NCBI GenBank assembly: GCA_003488005.1
Contig: DNND01000071.1
Coordinates: forward strand, 1 to 17,059
Length of the DNA: 17,059 nucleotides
From: Blastocatellia bacterium
GTDB lineage: Bacteria > Acidobacteriota > Blastocatellia > Pyrinomonadales > Pyrinomonadaceae
Direction: 5' to 3'
A program made the translations under genes and the position numbers. Shown here piece after piece: positions 1-6,873 of the stretch; the first letter of the stretch is position 1, and every line of letters starts with the position of its first letter. The notes beneath the pieces were generated by a model. The model was not told where the DNA came from. It searched no databases and was given only the letters and a program-made list of their open reading frames with translations.

Positions 1-648
1 CACATTTGCGGTGGCGTCGTAGGCTTACTTTCTGGCATCGCCGCAATGTCGTTCCGCAAAGGTTCCTCCCGGCATCGCGTGGCGGGAAACGTATTTTTCT
101 TCGCCATGCTGACGATGGCCTCAACCGCGGCCTACCTGGGCAATCTTTTCGGAGGCGCTTCTGCGTTATATCTGGTGACGACGGGTTGGTTGACCGCCAG
201 AAGGCGCGAAGGGGAAACGACCATCTTTGATTGGGGTGCTCTTCTGTTTGGCTTGGCGGTGGGAGTTCCGATCGTGACCGATGGCTTAAGAATAGCGAGT
301 GGATCAATTCCACCAAAGCCTGGAGTTCCTGTTGGGATGATCCTTTTCCTTGGCTCCGTGGTCCTGGTTGCTGCCGCCGGTGACCTTCGCATGCTCGTGC
401 GTGGCGGCGGTTTTGGTAGACAGCGAATCGCGCGACATCTTTGGCGCATGTGCTTTGGGCTCTTCATCGCCACCGGGTCCTTCCTGGCACAGCGACGAGT
501 AATGGCTTTCCTGGGCGGACCAAAAATTATGCTGCTGGCTCCCCTACCATTGCTCTTAATGATTTTCTGGCTAATCCGCGTTCGCTTCAAAAATGCGTAC
601 GAGAGAAAGTCGGTGACAAGTGGCGATGTTCACGCGTTGCCGACTTAG
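1..648 (+). CDS. multi-pass membrane protein, 5' end cut off by window (DUF2306-like)
   Basis: The frame is already open at base 1 and starts with the residues HICGGVVGLLSGIAAMSFRK, so the ATG at 46 is internal and the true start lies outside the window. The visible 215 codons contain several hydrophobic helices, at about codons 2-15, 33-65, 75-95, 110-125, 150-165 and 178-195. The opening pattern, a His followed by a Gly-rich helix, then RKGS..HR..G, then a helix with ML.MA, resembles small bacterial membrane proteins of the DUF2306 type. The function of these is unknown; they are likely inner-membrane proteins. The next gene starts about 90 bases downstream on the same strand. The family call is from remembered pattern only. 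Confidence 0.7.
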   Translation, partial: HICGGVVGLLSGIAAMSFRKGSSRHRVAGNVFFFAMLTMASTAAYLGNLFGGASALYLVTTGWLTARRREGETTIFDWGALLFGLAVGVPIVTDGLRIASGSIPPKPGVPVGMILFLGSVVLVAAAGDLRMLVRGGGFGRQRIARHLWRMCFGLFIATGSFLAQRRVMAFLGGPKIMLLAPLPLLLMIFWLIRVRFKNAYERKSVTSGDVHALPT

Positions 649-738
649 ACCTGTGCCTTTTCGTGATCGAAGAAAATCTATCGAGATGGGACGTGCGGGC
701 CAGCGCATGCACATTTCATTCACCGCGGAGAATTTCAA

Positions 739-1134
739 ATGAAACACAACGTAACGTTAACCATCACATCTCTGCTCTCTATCCTCCTCTTGACGTTTCA
801 CCTGACCGACGACATCGTGCGCGGGTTCGAAAAGGGAGGGCTCTCAAACCTCATTGGTGGAGTGCTCATCTCCGTCGTCTGGCTGTACGGAACGCTGGTG
901 CTCGCCGAACGGCGATCGGGGTACATCATCATGCTCCTCGGCTCGCTCCTTTCGTTGGGCGTCCCCGTCATCCACATGAAGGGGAAGGGTGTCGGCGTCA
1001 CCAGCAGCCTCGGCCACTCCGGCGGACACTTCTTTTTCGTCTGGACGCTGCTCGCGATCGGCGTGCTTGGACTTTTCTCCGCCATCCTCTCGGCGCGTGC
1101 ACTATGGAGCCTGCCATGGCGGCGGTCCCGGTAG
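739..1134 (+). CDS. small four-helix membrane protein, unknown function
   Basis: This 131-residue protein has four clear hydrophobic segments (about residues 6-22, 38-56, 62-80 and 98-122). It has charged loops, a short Gly/His-rich stretch (GHSGGH) before the last helix, and an Arg-rich C-terminus that should lie in the cytoplasm. The ATG is preceded by GGAG eight bases upstream, which supports this start. I do not recognise a named family. Its small size, multi-pass design and orphan position among unrelated genes are typical of membrane proteins carried as integron or cassette cargo. A longer overlapping frame at 441-1181 is rejected as a shadow because it lacks membrane or domain character. 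Confidence 0.75.
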   Translation: MKHNVTLTITSLLSILLLTFHLTDDIVRGFEKGGLSNLIGGVLISVVWLYGTLVLAERRSGYIIMLLGSLLSLGVPVIHMKGKGVGVTSSLGHSGGHFFFVWTLLAIGVLGLFSAILSARALWSLPWRRSR

Positions 1135-1246
1135 TCCAACGACCAACAACCCGGATATCGAAGGCCCGTCGCATGGCGTAGCTGACGGGCACGGATAGAG
1201 TTCTACCGGCGACCGCCGCGCCCAGTTCTATTCAAGGCGAAGTGCG

Positions 1247-1266
1247 GTCTAACAACTCGATCAAGT
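1247..1266 (+). other. attC-like left half-site
   Basis: The bases GTCTAACAACTCGATCAAG fit the left-half pattern of an integron attC site: R'' core RYYYAAC, a short spacer, then L''. From memory they closely resemble the left half of aadA-type attC sites. No matching right half (GTTRRRY) follows; the next start codon lies about 10 bases downstream. It could be the relic of a site that lost its right half, or a chance match. A covariance-model search would settle it. Confidence 0.4.
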
Positions 1267-1275
1267 GAGAGTAGA

Positions 1276-1827
1276 ATGAACTCTATGAACGATAATGGAC
1301 TCAACCTTGACGACGTCGTGGCAATTCTTGCGCGCACACCCGCCAGTCTGACGGCGCTGCTTGAGGGATTACCTGATACGTGGGTAACCGCGACGGAAGG
1401 AAACGATACCTGGTCACCGTACGTTGTAATCGGCCATCTGATCCATGGTGAGCGCACGGACTGGATTCCGCGGGCTCGACACATTCTAGCCGGCGAGACG
1501 CGACCGTTCGACTCATTTGATCGAACTGCGCAATTCACCGAAAGCCATGGCGACAGTCTGGCTGAGTTACTGACGAGGTTCGCAAGTCTTCGCCGAGACA
1601 ACATCGCCACACTAGTTGGAATGAATCTGACGAGCGAAGACTTAAGCCGGACGGGGCTGCATCCAGAGTTCGGCGAAGTAACGCTCGCTCAGTTGCTGGC
1701 GACGTGGGTTGTACATGATCTCGATCACATAGGGCAGATTGCCCGGACGATGGCGAAAGTTTACGTGGACGCAGTAGGACCGTGGAGCGCGTACCTGTCG
1801 ATCTTGCAGGACCGGCAGGGCAAATAA
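1276..1827 (+). CDS. DinB-like / DUF664-type four-helix metalloprotein
   Basis: This 183-residue protein has the size and helical layout of the DinB/YfiT superfamily. These are four-helix-bundle proteins that usually bind a divalent metal through three histidines, and several members are thiol-dependent transferases. The expected ligands are visible: His54 in GHLIHGE, and His147 and His151 in the C-terminal HDLDHIGQ motif. Trp46 and the surrounding WSPYVVIGH segment are also typical. The substrate cannot be read from the sequence. The start ATG at 1276 follows GAGAG; a second in-frame ATG three codons later is an alternative. It sits immediately downstream of the attC-like half-site at 1247. 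Confidence 0.88.
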   Translation: MNSMNDNGLNLDDVVAILARTPASLTALLEGLPDTWVTATEGNDTWSPYVVIGHLIHGERTDWIPRARHILAGETRPFDSFDRTAQFTESHGDSLAELLTRFASLRRDNIATLVGMNLTSEDLSRTGLHPEFGEVTLAQLLATWVVHDLDHIGQIARTMAKVYVDAVGPWSAYLSILQDRQGK

Positions 1828-1910
1828 ACTTCGAAGTGGGCGCGGCCGGAGAAGCGCTTTGGAGCGATTCGGTTGAAGCTGCGCTCCATGAATAGTAATT
1901 GGAAGCGGAA

Positions 1911-2327
1911 ATGAAACAATCAATATTCCATGTAGCACTGGTCGTCAGAGACTATGATGAAGCAATCGAGTTTTATACAAAGAAGCTCCATTTCACATTA
2001 GTTGAAGATACTTATCAGCCAGAACAAGATAAGCGTTGGGTGGTCGTTTCTCCTCCCGGATCGGTTGGAACCACGTTGTTACTAGCCAGAGCCTCAAAAC
2101 CAGAACAGGAATCTTTCATCGGCAATCAGTCTGGCGGGAGAGTATTTCTATTTCTCAACACTGATGACTTTTGGAGGGACTACAACGCGATGGTTGCCAA
2201 AGGAATAACTTTTGTGCGAGAGCCTAAGCAAGAGAGTTACGGCACGGTGGCAGTCTTTGAAGACTTGTATGGAAACCTCTGGGACCTGGTAGAGCTTGGT
2301 GATAGAGTTCCAACAAAATTAAACTGA
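1911..2327 (+). CDS. VOC-family (glyoxalase/bleomycin-resistance-like) protein
   Basis: This 138-residue, single-chain VOC protein has two beta-alpha-beta-beta-beta modules. Module one opens with FHVALVVRDYDEAIEFYT and carries His7. Module two ends with VFEDLYGNLWDLVEL, whose last Glu is a usual metal ligand. The two strands around DKRWVVVSPPG and GRVFLFLNTDDF complete the fold. Members include glyoxalase I, fosfomycin and bleomycin resistance proteins and dioxygenases, so the substrate is open. The ATG at 1911, preceded by GGAAGCGGAA, is chosen over an upstream in-frame TTG at 1899. The gene is visibly more AT-rich than the DinB-like gene before it, which suggests a separate origin. Confidence 0.9.
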   Translation: MKQSIFHVALVVRDYDEAIEFYTKKLHFTLVEDTYQPEQDKRWVVVSPPGSVGTTLLLARASKPEQESFIGNQSGGRVFLFLNTDDFWRDYNAMVAKGITFVREPKQESYGTVAVFEDLYGNLWDLVELGDRVPTKLN

Positions 2328-2340
2328 TCGAGTTTGTTGT

Positions 2341-2592
2341 ATGAAGCGTGTACGAGTCATCTTAGGTCTTATCGCTGGTGCTATCTTTTTGGCCAGTGGG
2401 GCGGCCCATTCTTTTCTGGGGTGGAAGCAACTTACGGCTGCGTTTGCACCGACGCAAGTCCCTTCCGACCTGATACTGGGCCTTGCGGTAAAGGCAACCC
2501 TCCCCAGCTCTACTGAACAAGTGATTATGCAAACGGGTCGCTTAGCTTGTTTTATGACACATCTCACGACAGTTGCCGCACGATGCGGGTAA
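2341..2592 (+). pseudogene. truncated small membrane protein
   Basis: The first 50 or so residues look like the N-terminus of a small membrane protein: MKRVRVILGLIAGAIFLASG, then AAHSFLGW and a segment ending PSDLILGLAV. I recall family members continuing with further membrane helices. Here the frame instead runs into an unrelated polar stretch (KATLPSSTEQ...) and stops at 83 residues without another membrane helix. This suggests that the 3' part was lost by deletion or recombination near base 2490. There is no clear ribosome binding site in the 13 bases after the VOC stop codon. A short functional protein remains possible. Confidence 0.5.
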
Positions 2593-2596
2593 GCGT

Positions 2597-3127
2597 ATGA
2601 AGCAACTCCTTCTAATAAGTCTTGCGCTGGGATACTTGATGGTCTGTCCCATACGTGCAAATGCTTGTTTCTGCGCAATACCCGAAGTGTCCGAAGCGTA
2701 CAAAAACGCCAATGCCGTCTTCCTTGGGGAGGTTGTCGAAATTATCGAGCCAAAAAACTCTGAAGAGAACGGGGCGATTTCAGATCGTTCCTTTACCATC
2801 ACATTCAAAATAGAAAGATCGTGGAAGGGCGTTCCGTTTGCCGCAAGTGAGTTCAGTGTCCTATCGGCCCAGGGTCAGTACGGATGCTTCGCTTTTCCAC
2901 CGGTGAAGCGAGGCGAGCAGTATCTGGTCTATGCCGATCCAGCTTTTGATTCAGGAACTTGGAGCGTCGTAACAAATTGCAATCGCAGCACCGTTGTGCG
3001 GCTGGACTGGCATCCCAGGTTCTTCAATTGGGGGACAATAGATGCTTACTCAGACATTAAACAATTGGATGCGATTACGAATCTTGTATTGCGATTTGAC
3101 CTTGCGCGATCTCGCCAGCGCAAATAA
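2597..3127 (+). CDS. secreted TIMP/netrin-like domain protein
   Basis: This 176-residue protein begins with a signal peptide (hydrophobic residues 3-20, probable cleavage after ANA) that leaves a mature N-terminus CFCAIPE. A Cys-x-Cys start followed by an alpha helix and a GEVVEI strand is the pattern of bacterial TIMP/NTR-like OB-fold proteins. The repeated beta strands (FTITFKIERSWKG, then QYLVYADP) and further Cys residues in QYGCFAF and VVTNCNRS support a disulfide-bonded exported domain. Its role is unknown; inhibition of a protease is only the eukaryotic precedent. The ATG at 2597 is chosen because it begins the signal peptide; the TTG at 2573 adds eight polar residues. The cupin gene starts 14 bases after its stop. 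Confidence 0.75.
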   Translation: MKQLLLISLALGYLMVCPIRANACFCAIPEVSEAYKNANAVFLGEVVEIIEPKNSEENGAISDRSFTITFKIERSWKGVPFAASEFSVLSAQGQYGCFAFPPVKRGEQYLVYADPAFDSGTWSVVTNCNRSTVVRLDWHPRFFNWGTIDAYSDIKQLDAITNLVLRFDLARSRQRK

Positions 3128-3141
3128 GGAAAGGAAAAAAC

Positions 3142-3549
3142 ATGATGAAACGGTTCGCATATTTAGTTACAGGTATTTTTCTTGGAACTCTGGTCACCAC
3201 GGTCGCCTTTGCCGTCTCGTCGGGAGTAGTGGCTTCGCAAGAACTGGATCCGGTGAAGATATCTCCGCAGTATTACAAAGTGCTGCTTGATAATGATCAG
3301 GTGCGAGTGCTCGAATACCGCCTCAAACCAGGCGCGAAAGAGGCGATGCATTCTCATACCTCTGGAATTGTTTACATCTTCGGTGATGCCAAAATGAGAA
3401 CTACGTTTCCCGATGGCAGAACTGAGGAAAGCAGCGGAGGCGCCGGAGAAGTTCATTGGCGTAATCCAGTAACTCACGCGCTGGAGAATATCGGAAACAC
3501 CGAAGCTCATGCATTGGCCGTTGAACTAAAGAAGCCTTGTAAGCAATAA
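3142..3549 (+). CDS. exported or membrane-anchored cupin-domain protein
   Basis: This 135-residue protein starts with MMKRF and a hydrophobic segment (residues 7-32), either a signal peptide or a single anchor. A small beta-barrel cupin follows. Motif one contains Gly64 and the metal-binding pair His70-Ser-His72. The second motif contributes His112 after HWRNPVTH. The usual Glu of motif one is not evident. The domain resembles single-domain cupins with no assigned substrate. A good ribosome binding site (AAGGAAAGG) precedes the ATG. With only 14 bases after the TIMP-like gene, the two exported proteins may be co-transcribed, the best candidate pair in this half of the window. Confidence 0.82.
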   Translation: MMKRFAYLVTGIFLGTLVTTVAFAVSSGVVASQELDPVKISPQYYKVLLDNDQVRVLEYRLKPGAKEAMHSHTSGIVYIFGDAKMRTTFPDGRTEESSGGAGEVHWRNPVTHALENIGNTEAHALAVELKKPCKQ

Positions 3550-3552
3550 CGA

Positions 3553-3616
3553 CCAACAAAGCCTTGCAACGGGCGCGCGACCGCAGGGTTCGCAAGTATT
3601 CCCCTCTCGGGTTGGC
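3553..3616 (+). other. weak attC-like dyad
   Basis: CCAAC at 3553-3557 and GTTGG at 3611-3615 form outer inverted arms, and CTTGC at 3563-3567 and GCAAG at 3592-3596 form inner arms. The element falls directly after the cupin stop codon, where a cassette attC would be. The spacing on the two sides is uneven (5 versus 14 bases) and the core does not match RYYYAAC exactly. This may be a degenerate attC, a hairpin or chance. Confidence 0.22.
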
Positions 3617-3667
3617 GACTGATTGCCCCAAGTTTAGATTGCCTCAGCTTATTTTGTTTTGCTGTTG

Positions 3668-4015
3668 ATGATTCATATGCCTTTATCAGTCACAAAAGAT
3701 TTTCAGATTCGAGAGGATCCAAACCACAAAGGAAGAGGTCTGTTTGCTTCGAGAGTTTTCGTCAAAGACGAAGCCATCTATCCTCTTGATTATTGGTCCA
3801 AAGAATTAATGCCTATTCACGTTACCAATCATTCATGTAATCCCAATGCCGCATTCAACCAACAAGGAATGCTGATCGCTCTACGGGAGATTAGGGAAAA
3901 CGAGGAGATTACTTACGATTACTTACGTCACCCAATCGCCGCGTCTCCCTGGGATTTCGCGTGTGAATGTAAATCTGCCGGCTGCATTAAATGGATAAAA
4001 GCCACAAAATATTGA
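3668..4015 (+). CDS. minimal SET-domain protein with post-SET zinc motif
   Basis: This 115-residue protein is almost nothing but a SET domain, the fold of lysine methyltransferases that use S-adenosylmethionine. The motifs appear in order: KGRGLFA (residues 21-27, cofactor site), NHSCNPNAAF (54-63, SAM binding and pseudoknot), EEITYDY (79-85, catalytic Tyr), then CECKSAGC (99-106). The last is an exact CxCx4C post-SET motif, and with Cys57 of NHSC it can form the zinc site seen in eukaryotic enzymes. The insert between residues 30 and 50 is short. The substrate is unknown. There is no obvious ribosome binding site; the start could be ATG 3668 or ATG 3677. The gene is AT-rich compared with its neighbours. 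Confidence 0.88.
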   Translation: MIHMPLSVTKDFQIREDPNHKGRGLFASRVFVKDEAIYPLDYWSKELMPIHVTNHSCNPNAAFNQQGMLIALREIRENEEITYDYLRHPIAASPWDFACECKSAGCIKWIKATKY

Positions 4016-4054
4016 GAGGCATTCTTTACAATAACAACTATTGAAAGGAATCTG

Positions 4055-4378
4055 ATGGTCACCATCTCGAAAGCCAATGATGTTGTTACGCTCATAAACG
4101 TCTTCACCGTTGAGCCAGAGAACCAACAAAGGCTGGTCGATATGCTTGTCGAAGCTACGGAAAAGACAATGAAGAAGCTGCCCGGGTTCGTATCGGCTAA
4201 CATTCACAAGAGCGCGGACGGTTTGCGAGTCGCGAATTATGCGCAGTGGCGTCGGCGCGAGGATTTTGAAGCGATGCTCAAAAATCCTGAAGCTACAACA
4301 CACATGAAGCCCATCATGGAGATTGCAAAGTTCGACGCCCATTTGTACGAGCTGGTCGAAAGCACGCCGGCACCATAA
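4055..4378 (+). CDS. antibiotic biosynthesis monooxygenase (ABM)-like protein
   Basis: This 107-residue protein has the single ferredoxin-like ABM fold: a first strand (VVTLINVFTVEP), a helix with the stretch VDMLVEATEK, the typical PGFVSANIHKS strand, then a YAQWRRREDFEAML segment and a C-terminal strand (AHLYELVES). Family members are small dimeric enzymes that act on quinones, polyketides or heme, or have unknown roles. Trp in YAQW is a conserved feature. The substrate cannot be inferred. A clear ribosome binding site (AAAGGAA) precedes the ATG, 39 bases after the SET gene. Confidence 0.88.
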   Translation: MVTISKANDVVTLINVFTVEPENQQRLVDMLVEATEKTMKKLPGFVSANIHKSADGLRVANYAQWRRREDFEAMLKNPEATTHMKPIMEIAKFDAHLYELVESTPAP

Positions 4379-4411
4379 TCGAAATTTTCTCTAGCGATTG
4401 CCTTAGAACAG

Positions 4412-4900
4412 ATGCTTACCATTCGCAGAGCGCGACAAGAAGATTGCCAAGCAATCGTGCGAGTGCACTCCGCTGCTGTCGCGGGGATTCGCACCGCCCT
4501 GTACACACCTGAAGAGATTCAGTCCTGGGCCATCCCAAAGAAACCCGAAAGTTATCAGGACGCTATCCGCAGTAAGGAGTTTTTTGTGGCTGAGGAGGAA
4601 GGCGTCGTTATGGGGTTCGGCGTGCTCAACCCGGAGAGCGCCGAGGTCGAGGCCGTCTATGTGAGCCCTGAAGCGGGGCGGCGTGGAATCGGACTGCAAC
4701 TGCTGCGGAAATTGGATGAGAGGGCGCTGGCCCATGGTCTGGGAGTGCTGCGCCTCTACGCATCCTTGAACGCAGTTCCGTTTTACAAGAGAGCGGGATA
4801 TGTAGCGCAGGAACAATCGAAGTACCGATTATCCACCGGAGTCGAGATAGCCTGCGTGCCAATGGTGAAGACCATCAAGTTAGAGGCGGACGCCAGATAA
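4412..4900 (+). CDS. GNAT-family N-acetyltransferase
   Basis: This 162-residue GNAT protein begins with the usual MLTIRRARQEDCQAIVRVHS. It has the acetyl-CoA pyrophosphate-binding loop at AGRRGIG (residues 88-94) after the strand VEAVYVSPE. The C-terminal NAVPFYKRAGY (120-130) is the motif B tail. These enzymes acetylate amines of small molecules or proteins; the acceptor here is unknown. The ATG at 4412 is favoured because it starts the first beta strand, although no strong ribosome binding site is visible. It lies 33 bases after the ABM-like gene and 41 before the next one. Confidence 0.92.
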   Translation: MLTIRRARQEDCQAIVRVHSAAVAGIRTALYTPEEIQSWAIPKKPESYQDAIRSKEFFVAEEEGVVMGFGVLNPESAEVEAVYVSPEAGRRGIGLQLLRKLDERALAHGLGVLRLYASLNAVPFYKRAGYVAQEQSKYRLSTGVEIACVPMVKTIKLEADAR

Positions 4901-4941
4901 CGTTTTACTAATCCATATCTAATACGAAAGGAAATCTTTCC

Positions 4942-5385
4942 ATGAGCACTGAGCATGAGAGCATGATGGGCATTCTCAAATTGTATGAGCTGCGATCTGA
5001 GCAAACCATGCGTCAGGCGCGCGATTGGTTTGCCACCGGTTTCCACCCGGAAAGTACGCAAGACATTCTTCAAGTTCTGGTTGGCGATCACAGCGCTGAT
5101 TTTCGGATGGTGGCTTCGTATTGGGACATGGCCGCGGCGTTCGTCGTGCTTGGCGCTATTCACGAGGAAATGTTCAATGCGATAAACACCGAACACGTGT
5201 TGGTCTACGCCAAGCTTCAGCCGTTCCTCGAAGAGATTCGCGCGGTGCCGGGCATCCCGCCGTATCTGTACTTAAAGCATCTCGAGCCGGTAGTGCAGCG
5301 ATTACCCGATTGGGAAGATCGAGTCGCGGCAATGCGTCGCTACATGAAGAGTCGCCGCGAATCCGCGACGGCCGCACAAAAATAA
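4942..5385 (+). CDS. helical protein of unknown function
   Basis: This 147-residue soluble, mostly helical protein has a strong ribosome binding site (GAAAGGAAA) before its ATG. It has no signal peptide and no membrane helix. Recognisable stretches are DIQVL-like helices before VGDHSADFRMV, a YWDMAAAFVVLGAIHEE segment, and a Pro-rich turn PGIPPYLYLKHLE. The pattern recalls proteins of the DUF4760 type, but only loosely, and I do not assign a function. The C-terminus is Arg- and Lys-rich. Immediately downstream comes a gene fragment and a half attC-like site (5386-5479), so this gene's own 3' flank is probably rearranged. Confidence 0.75.
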   Translation: MSTEHESMMGILKLYELRSEQTMRQARDWFATGFHPESTQDILQVLVGDHSADFRMVASYWDMAAAFVVLGAIHEEMFNAINTEHVLVYAKLQPFLEEIRAVPGIPPYLYLKHLEPVVQRLPDWEDRVAAMRRYMKSRRESATAAQK

Positions 5386-5388
5386 GAG

Positions 5389-5450
5389 TGGCTAGCTTTA
5401 TGATCGCTCATCCGGATGGAAACACAATTCTGGTGGACCAGCACCTGTAG
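5389..5450 (+). pseudogene. orphan C-terminus of a VOC-family protein
   Basis: After the stop of the preceding gene, a different frame reads VASFMIAHPDGNTILVDQH and stops with TAG at 5448-5450. The pattern HPDGNTILVDQHL is the typical C-terminal strand of VOC/glyoxalase proteins (D-P-D-G-N-x-I-x-x-D-Q-H). No start or upstream domain is present, so only about 20 codons of a once complete gene remain. It is followed at once by an attC-like right half. Confidence 0.6.
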
Positions 5451-5479
5451 CCCGCGCTCGCTTAACTCCGTTGTTGGGC
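5450..5479 (+). other. attC-like right half-site
   Basis: The sequence GCTCGCTTAACTCCGTTG followed by TTGGGC fits an integron attC right half: L' (GCTTAAC), a spacer, then R' (GTTGGGC at 5473-5479, consensus GTTRRRY). The next gene's ATG comes seven bases later, the tight spacing usual for a cassette. The left half is missing. This is the best attC-like candidate in the window. Confidence 0.5.
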
Positions 5480-5486
5480 CACACAC

Positions 5487-5909
5487 ATGAATGAATCTAA
5501 TCGCCGACGGTGGTTCCTAATGGTGGTGCTCTTGGGCGCGGTCTACTTTGTCTTCGGCGTCGCATTCGCTGCGTTCGCCAGGTGGTCTGCGTCCGATTCG
5601 AAGCACGAGACCTGGAATCGATTGGGTTTCCTGGCCTCCGCCATCGCTTTCGCGCTTCACATAGGTTACGAGCAATTTCGCTTGCGTAACTCGCCCCTAA
5701 TAACCGCGTTACATGTCTCTGCAGCTGTCGCCTTGGGTGCTTTCGCTCTGGCAGTAAGAGTGAACGTTAACGGACTCGGAATGGCCGCTAGCAACCATGG
5801 GTTGCGCGCCTTCGCGCTTGTAGCGTGGCCGGCGATAACCGCAGTACCGGCGTTTGTGGTCGCGTTAGTCGCGGCAGCCGCACTATCACTCCGACGACGG
5901 AGTGCTTAG
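5487..5909 (+). CDS. small four-helix membrane protein, unknown function
   Basis: This 140-residue protein starts MNESNRRRW and has four membrane segments (about residues 10-31, 45-60, 70-90 and 105-133). It ends in RRRSA, so the C-terminus is probably cytoplasmic. His-Gly-Tyr-Glu (HIGYEQ) near helix two is the only notable polar motif. No named family is recognised. The start lies seven bases after an attC-like R' core and has no Shine-Dalgarno sequence of its own, as is common for the first codon of a cassette. Together with the genes at 739 and 7916 it makes three unrelated-looking small multi-pass proteins in this region. Confidence 0.75.
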   Translation: MNESNRRRWFLMVVLLGAVYFVFGVAFAAFARWSASDSKHETWNRLGFLASAIAFALHIGYEQFRLRNSPLITALHVSAAVALGAFALAVRVNVNGLGMAASNHGLRAFALVAWPAITAVPAFVVALVAAAALSLRRRSA

Positions 5910-5979
5910 GCGAGTTTGTCCACAATCGAGTTGTCATCCGCGGCTGAAGCGCGGAGTCGGGCTTGAAAGAATAACTAGC

Positions 5980-6621
5980 ATGCAGAATTCTTATGACCAG
6001 ATCGCGCAGCAGTGGCATTCCCATATTCGCGGAAAGGCTTACATAGATCGGCTCCTGCGTTATGTTGATCTGGCCCTTGAGGGCTTGCAGTCCGGAGCCA
6101 GAGTTCTTGATTTGGGTTGTGGCACCGGCCAGCCTGTTGCCAGGTACCTCGTCGAAAAAGGTTTTCGTGTAACCGGCGTTGACCAATCCGAGAAGATGCT
6201 TGAAATTGCGAAGCAGGAAGTTCCGGAAGCAGAGTTTATTCACAGCGACATGATCAATGTACAACTTGCCCCGGGATTTGGCGCCGCCATCGCCTGGGAT
6301 TCCATTTTCCACGTTGAGCGAAAACATCACTCAGGAATTTTTCAGAGGGTCGCGAACGCGCTTGAACCGGGTGGAAGACTATTGTTATCGGTTGGTGGTT
6401 CGGACGCTGCTTCGACTGCTGAAGAGTTCGCTGCGACTTATGACGCGGCGGCGGAAGGTTTTACTTCCGAAATGTTCGGTCACACATTCTTCTATAGCGG
6501 ATACCAGCCTCGAGTAACGCGCGGCTTGTTAGAGGCCGCCGGATTTGAAATTGAGGTTTGGGAAGTGGATGATCCGTCGTCACGCGGGCATATTGCCGTC
6601 ATCGCTAAGAAGTCAGCGTAG
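5980..6621 (+). CDS. class I SAM-dependent methyltransferase
   Basis: This 213-residue methyltransferase has the Rossmann-type core. Motif I, LDLGCGTG, is at residues 43-50; the acidic end of strand two is in VTGVDQSEKML (Asp68); Asp90 in IHSDM is the adenine-side residue; and a motif with LEPGGRLLLSVGG follows. It lacks an obvious substrate domain, so the acceptor is unknown. The ATG at 5980 is preferred to the TTG at 5902 because upstream residues are Arg/Pro-rich and outside the fold. GAAAGAA lies upstream as a weak ribosome binding site. Confidence 0.92.
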   Translation: MQNSYDQIAQQWHSHIRGKAYIDRLLRYVDLALEGLQSGARVLDLGCGTGQPVARYLVEKGFRVTGVDQSEKMLEIAKQEVPEAEFIHSDMINVQLAPGFGAAIAWDSIFHVERKHHSGIFQRVANALEPGGRLLLSVGGSDAASTAEEFAATYDAAAEGFTSEMFGHTFFYSGYQPRVTRGLLEAAGFEIEVWEVDDPSSRGHIAVIAKKSA

Positions 6622-6873
6622 GGCGGAACAGTTTTGGATATTCAAATCTGGATGAGTCTGAAAGCTAACATACGAAGGATCAAGAAAGTGAGGCGAGCAA
6701 GATATCGGTGGCAACGACCGGCCTCGTGGCGGGGGCCCTCACCGTTATCCTCGTTCCTGGCGATGAAGGGATGCGGAAACTAATTAAAGAGTGATGTGTA
6801 AGCAGTGTTGCCGGCGAATGAATCATGATTAATTTCCTCCGGATCGTCCAGCGTCGCGGTTGTTGCAAGCTAG
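6622..6873 (+). other. 252-base gap with a possible gene remnant
   Basis: No complete gene is visible. One frame reads ISVATTGLVAGALTVILVPG followed by DEGMRKLIKE and a stop near 6792, which looks like a helix plus a charged tail but has no start codon. It could be a decayed membrane-protein end or chance. The rest of the gap is featureless to me; no attC-like core is clear. Confidence 0.3.

Noticed and set aside
441..1181. 246-codon + strand frame across 441-1181
   Set aside because: It overlaps two better genes in another frame, has Arg/His/Pro-rich shadow composition and no domain.
5926..5985. attC-like stretch before the methyltransferase (GTTGTCATC...CTAGCATGC)
   Set aside because: The CCGCG/CGCGG stem is short and neither core fits RYYYAAC or GTTRRRY.
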